DNA of 64,000 bases from Turritopsis dohrnii (lineage: Eukaryota; Cnidaria; Hydrozoa; Anthoathecata; Oceaniidae). Each line of letters starts with the position of its first letter. The first letter of the stretch is position 1. Both the position numbers and the translations under genes were made by a program. Below, piece after piece: positions 12,107 to 22,906 of this stretch. Under the pieces are notes generated by a model. The model worked only from the letters and a program-made list of their open reading frames with translations, searched no databases and was not told where the DNA came from. The stretch covers positions 806,001-870,000 of the forward strand of contig BQMF02000162.1 in the NCBI GenBank assembly GCA_027922465.2, in the 5' to 3' direction.

Positions 12107-14014
12107 TACGGAAGCCGAGAAGGGCAAAAAATGTTTGCTTTTTTTAAGGAAAATGTTCGTTTTTCAAGGGGAAATGTTTGGTTTTTTTTGGAAAATGTTC
12201 GTTTTTCACGGGGAAATGTTCGTTTTATAATGGAAACTGTTTGTTTTTTTTTGGGAAAATGTTTGTTTTTTGGGTGAAAATGTCATTTTTTTTTGGAAAA
12301 TGTTTGTTTTGTTTGTGGGGGGACATGCTCTCAATATGGACCCTGAGAGGCTCAGGAAATGGGACTTTGTAAGCAGGTCTCTCTTTTAGTTCCTTTTCTA
12401 CTGTGTAAAATGCTTTTGTATTTTATATCAAGTTCGCTTTTGTATTTTGGCAAAATAGCTGATGTGTCAACTGTGAAGTAAGTAGTAACGGACAGTTTGT
12501 ACTTCCTTGGGGAATCCATCCTGTGTGGTTTTCTCGTCCTCCACTCAGAAGTCGTTAACTAGGTTAGCTTACCGCCAGAGATACATAATGCATTGCTCTA
12601 ACTTGCCCAAACCACAGGCCAGTGTGTGGTCAGTCAATGGCTCCAAATGGGCTAGATACACTGCATTGAAAGTGCACATGAGTGGAGTTGAGAGTTCCAG
12701 AGTTCTTCGGCCGAGAATAAAACCCGAACCGCACTGGCGAAAACTCTCTGTGTCATTCACATCACCATCGCCACTCTGTCTAGCAAAGACGCCGAAGTGT
12801 ATAGTGCACTTCTGTTCACAGGAACATACTAGCAGATAGAGAATGCAAGATGAAATACAAAACGTTTCTTCTAATTTTTATCTTATTTCTGTACAAAAAC
12901 AGCATTATTCAACAACGTTTTCCATCAAGGTTTTGTACACCCACAAAGCACTATCCCATGTCTCTGGAAAAGGTAATGCAAGAAGTTGCATGATATGGTC
13001 AAAATACTGAAAGTATATATCGGAGTCGTTATCAAGCTCCTCACTCGCTTGTGAAGAGTATACATGTTCTGTAACCAGTTCAATGTCGGCATTATTACAA
13101 TTTATCAGCATATCAATACCATTAGACAAATGTGGGAGAAAGAACAATTCATCTGGACGGCCAGGTATGGTATCACTATTTGATCTTCGAATGAAATGAG
13201 AGTTCCAATACTCTACCACTTCATCAAGATCTTTTTGAATAAGATCCTTGAAGCAGTACTGTAGACAGTAGAATTGCATCTGATCTGATGGATTAAATTC
13301 ATTACTGTCAATCAAGTTTCTGAAATAGTTGATCATAAAGTTGCTTCTGTTCCTACGAAAATTGCTCCACCATGCTTCAATTCTCTGATTAGTTGGGGAA
13401 GACCCATATATGTGTGCACTGCTACTGTCACTGAAATGCCTGCTCAGAAAGCATTGAATTCCCGCAACCAAAACATTTTCAGAACCACAGTCACTTCTTG
13501 TACGTACTGGACACCCACCTACAACTGATACACACTCCAAATATAACCGTGCAATGGCAACTGGATCCTTGTTTGAATATAAAACACGCAACCACAATAT
13601 ACACGGCGGCTGTACCCATCGATACAACCATGAATTGGCAACCCATATGGCTTCAATTTATCGTAATTGTCAAAGTGCCATGATTCATTTGGACCATGTG
13701 TGAAATACTGCCTTCTTGCCAACATTATCCTTCTTTTCTTATGTCAACAAGAACGGATTCATCAGGATAGCCAGCGGACCCACATTATGCGCCATCTTAA
13801 ACCCCTCTCTACGCGCCATATACCTAGCCGGAACCGACTAAAACTAAAAGTCATTATTTCAAACTTCAAAGAAAAACAAACATTTTCCTTTAAAAAACAA
13901 ACATTTCCCCTTAAAAAAACAAACATTTTCCTTAAAAAAACAAAGATTTCCCCTTGAAAAACGAACATTTTCCTTAAAAAAAGCAAACATTTTTTGCCCT
14001 TCTCGGCTTCCGTA
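12107..14014. mobile_element. foldback DNA transposon with minisatellite-like inverted ends and integrase-like transposase
   Basis: The outer ends TACGGAAGCCGAGAAGGGCA and its complement (ending at 14014) are flanked by TGCAGT at 12101-12106 and 14015-14020, a likely 6-bp target duplication. Each arm (about 12107-12330 and 13860-14014) is an array of units alternating GGAAAATGTTYGTTTTT and GGGGAAATGTTYG, inverted between the two arms. The interior carries a minus-strand integrase-like pseudogene. The combination of integrase-type DDE core, 6-bp duplication and repetitive arms does not match a superfamily I can name with confidence. Confidence 0.7.
12905..13740 (-). pseudogene. integrase-core (DDE) transposase, frameshifted
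   Basis: Reading from 13725: MLARRQYFTHGPNESWHFD then KLKPYGLPIHGCIDGYSRR, after which the frame shifts near 13610 into ILWLRVLYSNKDPVAIARLY and runs to a stop at 12905. Candidate catalytic residues are the D of SWHFD, the D of SDCGSEN and the E of NQRIEAWW, 38 residues after the second D. The C-terminal part has GRPDELFFLPH. This is the retroviral-integrase-like core found in many cnidarian and fish genomes as 'integrase core domain' proteins. One frameshift and no clear N terminus make it a probable pseudogene. It occupies the foldback element's interior, consistent with being its own transposase. Confidence 0.75.
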
Positions 14015-14423
14015 TGCAGTGCAGCAGGACCAATGATCAGATCAGGAGCAATGTCGCTTTATCATTGATTGAGCAGGAGTTTGACACAAATCACTTACCT
14101 TCTTACCACGATTACGATTGCTAATTTTAGTACTCAAGTATATGTTTTTTTTTGGTTTATCACATTAAACTAAAGAAAACAAATGCATTTTTTCTTTTCA
14201 ACGGATGCAGTGCAGCAGCACAGGTGAAGAACACTCATCCTGAGTAGCGCACTCATCACAAAACTCTTCTAATAATCAAACTTTACATTACATTAGTTTC
14301 ACCATGGGAATGTGCATATTCCATGTTGATCATAAAATTAGACATTTTTGTAGAATAAGCCGTGTTGTGGTCGTGTGTCAATAACGTTGGGTGTTCTTAC
14401 TTTACTTTTTGCATATTAATGTA
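14015..14423. other. spacer between nested elements, no gene seen
   Basis: It contains a GCAGTGCAGCAG motif twice (about 14016 and 14210) and AT-rich sequence. No coding exon is supported. Confidence 0.35.
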
Positions 14424-15112
14424 CCGTCTATGTGTCTAATTACGGACAGCCTTCGTAATTACGGACACAAAATGTAAACAAACATTCTTGTCACGAAAAT
14501 AGACATGCATTCTTGCCAAGTTCACCACGTATAACTGAATAAAATGTTTTATGATGAAACAGAGCAATCCAATAGAGAGCAATTAGCAGCAGCAACACTT
14601 GAAGAATAATGGACCGTGAAAATCATAATGGCCTATATTTCGATACTCAGTAAAAAGTGTCCTCCCCCACTGTGATTGACGTACAAAAACTTTATTTATT
14701 TGACTTATTTTATGATAATTAAATTTCTAAAAGCATGATCTAAAAACATTTCCATTCCTCAATTCATTTTTAAACATAAATTTTCGACCTGTCGATATTT
14801 CATGACGGAGGTGGCCATTATTATTTTTTATCCGTAAATATGGCTACCATTGTACACACGGAGCTCATAAAAATACGCATGATTCTCAAGAGAGCACAGT
14901 CTTAAATCTTTAAAGTTTAGAAAAATAAATTCTAAATGGCATATTGGTAATTTTCTAGCGTTCAAATAAATTTAATCATCTCTGAAGTTTGTTTTATTAC
15001 AGTTTGGTTGACAGTACGGGATGTGCCGTGTTTTTAATTTACAGACGGTTGGAATTATGTTTTGTCGATATCCGTAATAACGAAGGCTGTCCGTAATTAG
15101 ACACATAGACGG
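14424..15112. mobile_element. TA-flanked MITE, right copy, intact
   Basis: Both ends read CCGTCTATGTGTCTAATTAC in inverted orientation, flanked by TA at 14422-14423 and 15113-15114. About 689 bp, non-coding. It is the inverted partner of the copy at 9967-11550. Either the two copies inserted independently or the 9967-15112 block is a composite. Confidence 0.75.
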
Positions 15113-15473
15113 TATGATCAATATGCTGTTCTTTCATGACTCTGTAGATAGAATATAAATTGGTTGGCGCTTGTACAATCAACTTGAGGAGGAACACCTG
15201 TGTTGGTTTCAAATGAAGTGCTCATAGAATAGTCTTTTTACAACATCCTTTTTTCTTCTTTTCTTCTTTATTCAATTTATCTGTTAACTCGTTGTTTTTT
15301 TCTCATTTTAATTTTTATATTCATAAAGTTTAAGTTTAAGCGACATTTTTCGCATATGATACATAATTCCCTGCAAGCCATAAGCAATAATCTATGTGAA
15401 TTTCTTAGTTTTCTTAAGCCAAAATTTGTTGTGTGAGGGCGTTTTCCAGAAATCTAGAGTGATTGAAATCTTA

Positions 15474-15967
15474 GGGGGTGATCACATGGAGGGGGGCTAG
15501 CCCGGTAAACCGGGCTGGCTCGGTTAGGCGGGCTGATAAATTTTTATGATCACATGGAAAAGTATCAGCCCGCTTAACCGGGCTGAAGAATTGATCACGT
15601 GATATTTGTTATATTTTTCAACTTTACGCATGCGCCGTGTATGCAATTTCATCCCGGTAAAGGGGGCCAGCCCGGTTGAAAGCCATCACATGAGAAATTC
15701 TTCAGCCCGCTTTACCGAGATCTCGGTTAAATAAAGCGAGATCTCGGCAAAGCGGGCTGGCTCGTTTCTCATGTGATCACAAACACAAATTTATGGCACT
15801 TTCTTAATAGTAGCGAGATCTCGGCAAACCGAGCTAGCCCGCCTAACCGGGGGGTGATCACATGAGGGGGGCTAGCCCGGTTAGGCTGTGATCATAAAAA
15901 TTTATCAGCCCGCCTAACCGAGCCAGCCCGGTTTACCGGGCTAGCCCCCCTCCATGTGATCACCCCC
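15474..15967. mobile_element. PIF/Harbinger-type MITE, highly palindromic
   Basis: The ends GGGGGTGATCACATGgagg and their complement are flanked by TTA at 15471-15473 and 15968-15970. Inside, units such as GCTAGCCCGGTAAACCGGGC, CGGTTAGGCGGGCTGA and GAGATCTCGGCAAAGCGGGC recur in both orientations, including an internal copy of the terminus at about 15850-15880. It resembles the 799-1640 MITE in design but not in sequence. Confidence 0.75.
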
Positions 15968-16329
15968 TTAAAAAATTTTCGGACTCTTCGCCTCAACCAT
16001 GGTGGGGCCTGCCTGCGGGGGATACTATATCTTAAGCATGGTGTAACTCATCACCATTTTATAACTGTTGACAGTTCTTCTATTAAAGTGTTCTGGTCGA
16101 CGGTATCGATCGAAAGCTTTACTCATATCCAGTTGGGAATGAGGCCTATGAAAATAAATCCAAAATGGTAGATAAGCTAAAGCTTAAATACAAATGATAA
16201 ATAGATAATGATAAATTTTAAATATTGATAATAAATACTGAATAAATAATATTGAATATGATAAATAAAATACAAATTTTTCTTTTTATATAAATTTTAC
16301 ATAAAATTATTACAGGAATTGATATTTGG
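15968..16329. other. 5' flank of the cGAS-like gene
   Basis: It contains AAATA/GATAA-rich low-complexity sequence (about 16190-16280) and TTTACATAAAATTATTACAG ending at 16316, a good 3' splice site just before the start codon, so an untranslated 5' exon may exist. CAACCATGGTGGGGCCTGC at about 15993 has an inverted counterpart at about 18065. Confidence 0.4.
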
Positions 16330-17904
16330 ATGATGGATCCAGCTCTTGTGTTGAAGAAATATGAAGAACGCTATTGTAATTTTGACAGGATCAAGGCTTT
16401 GACAATAGAGGAAGCTGTTAGAGAATCTATTGAGCACCTAATATCAATCGGTTTAGATTTACAAATAAGCGAAATAATCCATGGTGATGAAGATTTAAGT
16501 ATGTATGGTTGTTACAGAGAGCTTTTTAAAAATTGCAAACTTGTACCAGTCGGTAGTTTCCCAGAAAATACGAAAATCTCTTTTCCAGATGAATTTGATT
16601 ATAACTTTGTTTTTATTATTGAAAATGTGGATATCATGGAAGGTTGTGATGAAGGGAAACTTTGGATTGTTGTCAACTCTGATAACAAAGTATGGCATCA
16701 ATTTACAGTTTCATCACATCTTCAAGCTTTAGGCTATCATGGATTAGAACATCTTCTAGATAATATGTTGCACCTGGTTGAGAATAAGTTAGAAAAAGAT
16801 AACATGTCCAAAAGGACAGAGAAAAAAACAGGAACACTAGAATTTGTTCAACGCTCCAATCAGCGAATTGATTTGATTTGGTATGATCGTAACCAGAAAA
16901 ATATTAAAATCACAGTTGATTTAATGCCTGCTGTATCATGCTGCTATGAGATGGTAAGAGATTATGTAAAAGAGGAAACACCTTTTCAACAACCACACAA
17001 TCAATTCTGCTTTCTTGTTCCGAAAGCATGTCAACATGGATGTCGAAAGTGTTTTCGTGTTTCTTTTTCGACTGCTGAATTAAGCATGATGAGAAAACTG
17101 GACTCTACCCATAAATCGTGTTATAAAATTCTGAAGCAATTACTTACTTTTGGGAACAAATATCCATACTGTTTTGAATATACTGACATTACGTCTTACA
17201 AACTGAAAAATGCAATTCTTCACCACACCTACACTGGACACTGCAGAAAAGAAAATTTATTTCACTGTTTTAACCAAGTTCTTGATTATCTATCTGAGGC
17301 ATATGAAAACCATTCACTTCCAATGTTCTTCATACCAAGAAAGTGCTGTATTTTCCCAGCAAGTAAAAGTCTGTATATTCCCGATTTAGATTATATCATA
17401 GAAGAAAAAGATCAAACAGCTGAACATGACCAATTCGAGATGAGATGTTTAGTCTGGTTTGAATTCAATCGGCGATTCATTCAACTCATTCAGAGGTATA
17501 TTAATTGTCTTTTGACCATGCAACGAGTTGGAGTTGAAGTTGACATAAAAAAATTTATTAGTCTGGCACAAGACACGTGTAAATTTTATATAACACATCA
17601 CGATTTAAAGGATGGAAGAATAAAAGAGAATACAAAAACAATTTTACCAGATGACATATTTTTACCCATTATATATGTGATTGAGAGGAAGATAATTGAT
17701 CATTTTGGCTTTCAAATATCTAACACTTTCTTTAGTCATAAGCTATATTTGGGAATACCACCAAGAAAAATGAATGAAAACAGTGATGAAATGTTTAATT
17801 TTATGAGGAAAAACGAAAGAAAGATAAGAGACGAAAGACACACCAAGCAAATTCATTTCCAGTCAGGTTTATTTATCTTCAAAGACAGTTTTGTAGAGAA
17901 GTAA
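16330..17904 (+). CDS. cGAS-like receptor (Mab-21 nucleotidyltransferase), single coding exon
   Basis: The family senses nucleic acids or other ligands and makes cyclic dinucleotide-type second messengers for STING. The 524-residue protein shows GSF at 75-77, E88-F89-D90 eleven residues after the serine, and D197 in KITVDLMPAV. This matches human cGAS G212-S213, E225/D227 and D319, including the same serine-to-glutamate spacing. FRVSFSTAE (242-250) and KSCYKILKQLL (262-272) match the conserved C-lobe. The cGAS zinc-thumb insertion expected after the SFS segment is absent, as in most invertebrate cGLRs. Cysteines 234, 238 and 241 lie before it. The ATG at 16330 (MMDPA) is the first in frame; a 3' splice site at 16316 suggests a 5' UTR exon. 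No frameshift or missing catalytic residue argues for an active enzyme, unlike Mab-21 proteins that lack the motif. The C-terminal 120 residues are basic and weakly conserved. Ligand and product cannot be read from sequence. Confidence 0.9.
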   Translation: MMDPALVLKKYEERYCNFDRIKALTIEEAVRESIEHLISIGLDLQISEIIHGDEDLSMYGCYRELFKNCKLVPVGSFPENTKISFPDEFDYNFVFIIENVDIMEGCDEGKLWIVVNSDNKVWHQFTVSSHLQALGYHGLEHLLDNMLHLVENKLEKDNMSKRTEKKTGTLEFVQRSNQRIDLIWYDRNQKNIKITVDLMPAVSCCYEMVRDYVKEETPFQQPHNQFCFLVPKACQHGCRKCFRVSFSTAELSMMRKLDSTHKSCYKILKQLLTFGNKYPYCFEYTDITSYKLKNAILHHTYTGHCRKENLFHCFNQVLDYLSEAYENHSLPMFFIPRKCCIFPASKSLYIPDLDYIIEEKDQTAEHDQFEMRCLVWFEFNRRFIQLIQRYINCLLTMQRVGVEVDIKKFISLAQDTCKFYITHHDLKDGRIKENTKTILPDDIFLPIIYVIERKIIDHFGFQISNTFFSHKLYLGIPPRKMNENSDEMFNFMRKNERKIRDERHTKQIHFQSGLFIFKDSFVEK

Positions 17905-18477
17905 TTAGAAATTTTATAAAATTTGATATTGAAACACTTAAATTATTTCCAACTTGTAAGTTGACTTGTTATTGATTTTTTTTTTCATTTCAAACACTAG
18001 GCCCATAACCATGAGTTTTATATTGATTATTGGGGAGGGGGGCAAACAATTGAATGTAAGAAGGCCCCACCACGGTTAGGTCCGATGAGCCGATTATAAC
18101 ACTTCTTGTCTTCATTAGTTTTTCCCAACTGGTGCTTACCGCTCTGGTCGGGAAATTAGTTTTTATCTTACTTTTTCTTATGTTTTTTTTTTGTTAATTC
18201 AAGTATGCCGACATAAACCAAAATTCGAAAAGACAGGAACACGTCTATAGCACCAAAACTGCTACAGGGTATGGTTGTTGTATTGTCAGTATAATCTTTC
18301 AGTCAGGGAGGGAATATTATGTATACAGTGTGTCCCAATATACTTTTGGCAGCTGTGTCTACATGATGTTTTAACAGACATTTATATAAAGAAGACTTTC
18401 CATATAAAAACTTGATTGAGATGAAAATGTATTGGCCTTGGACAAAAAATGATTGAGATGTTCGACCCAGGACTTAC
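17905..18477. other. intergenic; cGAS-like gene 3' flank
   Basis: No gene is seen. GAAGGCCCCACCACGGTTAG at about 18060-18080 is roughly the reverse complement of CAACCATGGTGGGGCCTGC near 15993, so short imperfect inverted repeats bracket the cGAS-like gene. Confidence 0.4.
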
Positions 18478-18568
18478 CTTTCTTGACATGAGTTGGCAAG
18501 ACTTCGCCACCAACAACATTTACCAGGAACAACCATATTAATACGAATACCACTGAGGGTTTTAACAT
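18478..18568 (-). CDS. candidate signal-peptide first exon of an unidentified secreted protein
   Basis: MLKPSVVFVLIWLFLVNVVG is a textbook signal peptide (short basic n-region, hydrophobic core), continuing GEVLPTHVKK. The exon ends in a strong donor, AAAG|GTAAGT, in phase 1, the usual phase for signal-peptide exons. The rest should lie at lower coordinates on the minus strand, where the plus-strand cGAS-like gene sits, but I could not find matching exons. It could be a decayed or mis-seen exon. Confidence 0.4.
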
Positions 18569-19480
18569 TTTTCAATTTTCTAATTTAACTTTTTCAAATA
18601 ATCCTAAAGGAAAAGAAATAATAGTTACTAATGGTAATCAATTTTTTTGATGAATTAGTTTTAGACCTTCTAACTCAGCAACCCTTATACTTGTCAAATT
18701 GGAGATGCAGTTGAGGCCTGACTTTAGAAAATGTTAAATTTTTTGTGTTTATCAAGGTGAACAAACTGTAATCTAAAACCTTTAAAATATTTGTTAAAAG
18801 TTTTAAGAAAAATGTGATTTAATTTATTTAGTTAATATAATTATATAATTAAAATATACTTATAAATAAATGGCATTCGGTATTTCAAACAAGAGGAAGT
18901 GAGTCTAAGGGCACATAATTCGTGCAAATCAAATTATTTCAATTCCTGTTTATACAATTTTTGCTTTACAGATTTTTCACTGACTTTTAAATAAATTAAT
19001 TTTACTTAAAAATTCATAAAATGATCGAGAGAACAGTTAATTTAATTTTTATGACATTACTAAAACTAGTTTTAAATATTGTTTTTGTATTTGCAAATAC
19101 GCCCTGCATTGTCAAAGCTCTTCAGCGTTGGGGATATTAAAAAGGGCACTAAATAAGTGATTTATGCACCTAGAATAAAGATGCTCTTAACATTTTCTTA
19201 TATTATGTTTTAACCCTTTGAAAGTCTAAAATTGAGAGCTGAATCCCGTTCGTGCCTTGCTTTCCGCAATCTTAAGCTTTACTTGTGGTTTCAATTTTAA
19301 AACATCACTAACGACCTCATACGTACCCTAAAGAGTTAAAATAATAGTAGCATTTTTTTCATGTTGAAAACAAAAAGTTAACAAAAACATCATCCTAAAC
19401 TTTTATGGTCCAGTAGAGTATGTAGGTACTTAGGAGCGCGACTCTTGCATTCCTGAAAAAAAAAAGGAAAAACAGAAACT
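18569..19480. other. intergenic, no gene seen
   Basis: Strongly AT-rich (e.g. 18780-18880). Nothing recognisable. Confidence 0.4.
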
Positions 19481-20470
19481 ATGATCTTCAGGACAACACA
19501 ACGCATGAAAAGGCTTGGAGATACACCACTGGACATCCAACACAACAACACTACAATCAACAACACATCTACCTACAAATACCTCGGCTCACACTTACCA
19601 CCACACTCAATATGACTCAGCATATATCTTTCTGTGAAGAAAGCATTATCTCGAATTCATATGGTCAAGAAAGTAAGACGTTATATGGACTCAAGGACTG
19701 CTGAAATAATATATGAAGCTATGATTCTACCAATCCTAACATACTACTCCTTGTCAACCTTCGGCTCCACGTCTCCGCATATTAAGAACAAGATTGTAGT
19801 GATGGAAAACCGTGCAAAGTTCATTGTAGGAAGTAATGTTCCAAGATCAGAAATCTTGCAGAAGAAACACGTGTGTACCTTTGTTCATGAATGCTTGAGA
19901 AATGAAAACACATTTACAGGATTCAAAGACTACTTCAAAATTAAAGAAACAAGTGCAAATACCCATAACAATGGCACGAAAATCGAAATTCCAAAAATTA
20001 AACTTGAAGTAGCAACAAAGTCTGCGTTTTTTCAGGGAGCAAAACTTTTTAATGAACTACCTAAAAATTTAAGAACAGAAAAGAATTATCAAGTTTTTAA
20101 GCGAGATCTTGACCGGCATTTTACATCTTGAGATTATTTCCATCTACTACTCCCCCAACAACATAGGTTGTCTTTGTTTACGTTCACTCCACGTATTTTT
20201 CTGATTTTTTTTCTACATCTACTTGTCTCTTTACATCCTTTTTATTTCACTTATAATGGTGTATTTGCTAACTCCCTACTCGTGGCCTACTTTTAGCTTA
20301 CTTTTGGTATTTCTATGAATGAAATAGATATAAATATTAATTTTAGCTTAAATTTTATTTAATTTTAACAGGACATCTGTGATAACAGTATTATATTACC
20401 TAGTGTAAATATGATATGACTGTAGATATATCCTGTATAAAAATTCGTTAATAAATAATAAATAAATAAA
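19480..20470 (+). mobile_element. 3' fragment of a non-LTR retrotransposon (RT C-terminal region)
   Basis: In-frame pieces read TMIFRTTQRMKRLGDTPLDI (about 19480-19540) and TSTYKYLGSHLPPHS, then a stop near 19613, then a 165-residue open frame to 20131 ending KNLRTEKNYQVFKRDLDRHF. This is the usual RT thumb / C-terminal ending of LINE ORF2 (AKLFNELPKNLR motif). A 3' UTR follows, with AATAAATAATAAATAAATAA at about 20450-20469 as the tail. It is a 5'-truncated dead copy with a nonsense codon. Confidence 0.8.
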
Positions 20471-21372
20471 GCGTTATAGAAAGATGTCCACCCATTGCAT
20501 CTGATTCAGAAGATGAATGAATAATTAAAAGCATTTCAAGAATTCCAACACATCACCACCGATAAAAACAACACTACACTAAGGCTGGTTTCCAGTTTAA
20601 TCGCTGGGTTGTGCGACTGAGCGAACAGCTTTTTCATTTGCTCAGTAGTTGAAATAATTGGCTGATGCCCTCAGACCTCCTAGAGTGTCCTAAAATCCTA
20701 AAATGTCCTAAAATTCGTAATTTTTGGTATATTGTCTTAAATGTCATAATATTTAGGATAAAGTTCAAATGAAAAAAAAAATTTTCTGTTTTCTGACTGT
20801 AGTTATTGAGATTTTCTGTTTTAATACATTGTATATATTGAGTATTTCAGCTTTCGTTGAATTGTCTACTGTCATTCTCTTTATTATAACAGCCTGATTA
20901 GGTATTTTTTTTACTAGCTTATGTTTGCGTTATTATACTTTGCTAAGCAGTGTACTTAACATGTAGTTCAAGGTTTCTAGTGATTTTCTTCTAACTATGT
21001 TTCCGTTGCTTTCAAATGTCTAGTAGAAAAAATATAGTAAGAGATGGGAATCAGATTTTGACTGGATACAACCTAAAGGAGATATTTTTTTCAGCGGAAT
21101 GCACAAAATGCCAAAATGTCTTCTCAATGAGTGGAAGTGGTATATCGCAAGTCAGGAGTCTCTGGCAAGTAGCAGGCAGCATTGTATCATGGGGAAGGAG
21201 GGAGAAGGACAGTGCCAAATATTTTACTGGAAGATATGAGAAATGTAGTTTCGAGATCTGTTTTGGAAAGGAGGAAAAAAAGAACTTGAATAGATCTTGT
21301 TTCTAGTGTAAACAGTTTTTGAGAGTTAGGTTTTACATGTTTTTGTTTTCATTCCGCTTTTGAGTTCAACTA
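20471..21372. other. intergenic, repetitive
   Basis: TGTCCTAAAAT-type units at about 20685-20770 recur at about 22580-22690. GCCCTCAGACCTCC (about 20668) has an inverted counterpart, GGAGGTCTGTGCCCTGAGG (about 22711). A larger old inverted-repeat element may span about 20660-22735 around the MITE at 21373-22140. No gene is supported. Confidence 0.4.
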
Positions 21373-22140
21373 CCGGGTGAGTCAAAAAAAAGTACCAGTG
21401 TTTCACAAGAAATATCTTTAGATTGAATAAATATGAAGGATAATTTTTTTTATTTATGATTAGAGGAATCTGTTAAATATATTTTGGTGTATCATTCTTC
21501 TGATTTGGTTGAGTAGAAAAAAAGTTATGGGCAAAAAACTGGAAGTGGTCCTTGTAAAAATCTTCGAAAAATGGACAAAAAACCCGAACAAAATATTCCT
21601 GCGTGATTCTTTGATTAAATTCCATAATGTTCCTGGAAAGGCTATGGGGATTGAAAGAAAAGACAGAATTTGTCTAATCACCCCTAGCAAACTCTTTGTT
21701 GTGCGGAGATGCGTCATTTCTCAATATTTTATACAAGACAGTCTTTATAAAAAGTTTCAGTGAATAAAGTTTTAAGAAAATGTTGAAAAATGTTTGAACT
21801 TTTTACTTAACTTAATTGTTAGGAATAAATAAGAAAAAAAAGTTTTAGCACTTTTAATTGTGTATGTGTTTCATTCTCTTCTGGTTTGCAATAAAAACAT
21901 AAAATCTTGTCTTGAGACATTTTGCTCAGGTTTTTTGTTCATTTATCAAAGATTTTTACAAGGACCGCTTCCAGTTTTTTGTCCATAACTTTTTTTCTAC
22001 TCAACCAAATTATGAAAGTGATACACCAAAATATAGGTAAAGGATTCCTCTATTCAGAAATAAAAATAACTACCCTTCATAATTATTCAATTGAAAGATA
22101 TTTTTTGTGAAACAGTGGTACTTTTTTTTTACTCACCCGG
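21373..22140. mobile_element. mariner-like foldback MITE with ~190-bp inverted arms
   Basis: The termini CCGGGTGAGTCAAAAAAAAG and the complementary end at 22140 are flanked by TA at 21371-21372 and 22141-22142. The arms (about 21373-21560 and 21950-22140) are long imperfect inverted repeats. The short open frames inside it are incidental. No transposase is present. Confidence 0.8.
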
Positions 22141-22906
22141 TATATTACCACAGAATTTTTCCAGTCTCAGTTAAACGAGTTTCTTTTGTCCTTCTTTAAT
22201 CATCAGCCATTGAGTTATCTAGTAGACTTTACATTGAATGTACAAGTTAAGTTATTGAGTTCAATTAACTGATGATGAATGGAAAGCTAAAGAACTACTT
22301 TTAACTACGTCAAATCATTTGCAATTTCATGTTGCCCGCAATGTAGATTACAGATAATCATTTTTGTTGTTGTTTTTACCCTAATTTTTAGGTTTTTCCA
22401 CTCATAAGATTTTCAATGTTGATAGTTGTTTATGATTATTTATACTCACAAAGAGTCGAAGCCAAGAGAAACTTTATAAAATGGTTATGTTGTTCTTTGT
22501 TTATCTACTCTTGATTATCTTTTGCTGGTTTAATTAAATGATATCTTAAATAAAAATATGTTTACTGTAGCTGGTTTTAGAAATTGTCCTAAATGTTTCT
22601 TAACACTTCAGCTGTTGTCCTAAATTTTCTCAAACTTTGCCCTAAATTGTCCAAAAATACTGTCTAAAATTGTCCTAAATTCATAAAAAAAATTTACTTG
22701 ATTTTGCTCTGGGAGGTCTGTGCCCTGAGGTTTTTTTTATCACTTTTTCAAGCTTTACAAGATGGAATAATCTTTTAATAATCTGACCGACATTTCATGA
22801 TAATGTGCAATGTTGCCAAACTGATAATACAAAACTGCTAATCTTTCTTTGTATATAAACTGTTTCCTTTCCTTGATAAGATAAAAAGACAAGTATATGA
22901 ACTGAC

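Noticed and set aside
12065..12372. Plus-strand Phe/Gly-rich repetitive protein
   Set aside because: It is the translation of the foldback element's minisatellite arm; composition follows the DNA repeat.
21509..22110. Small lysine/isoleucine-rich proteins
   Set aside because: They lie in the inverted arms of a MITE and mirror each other on both strands.
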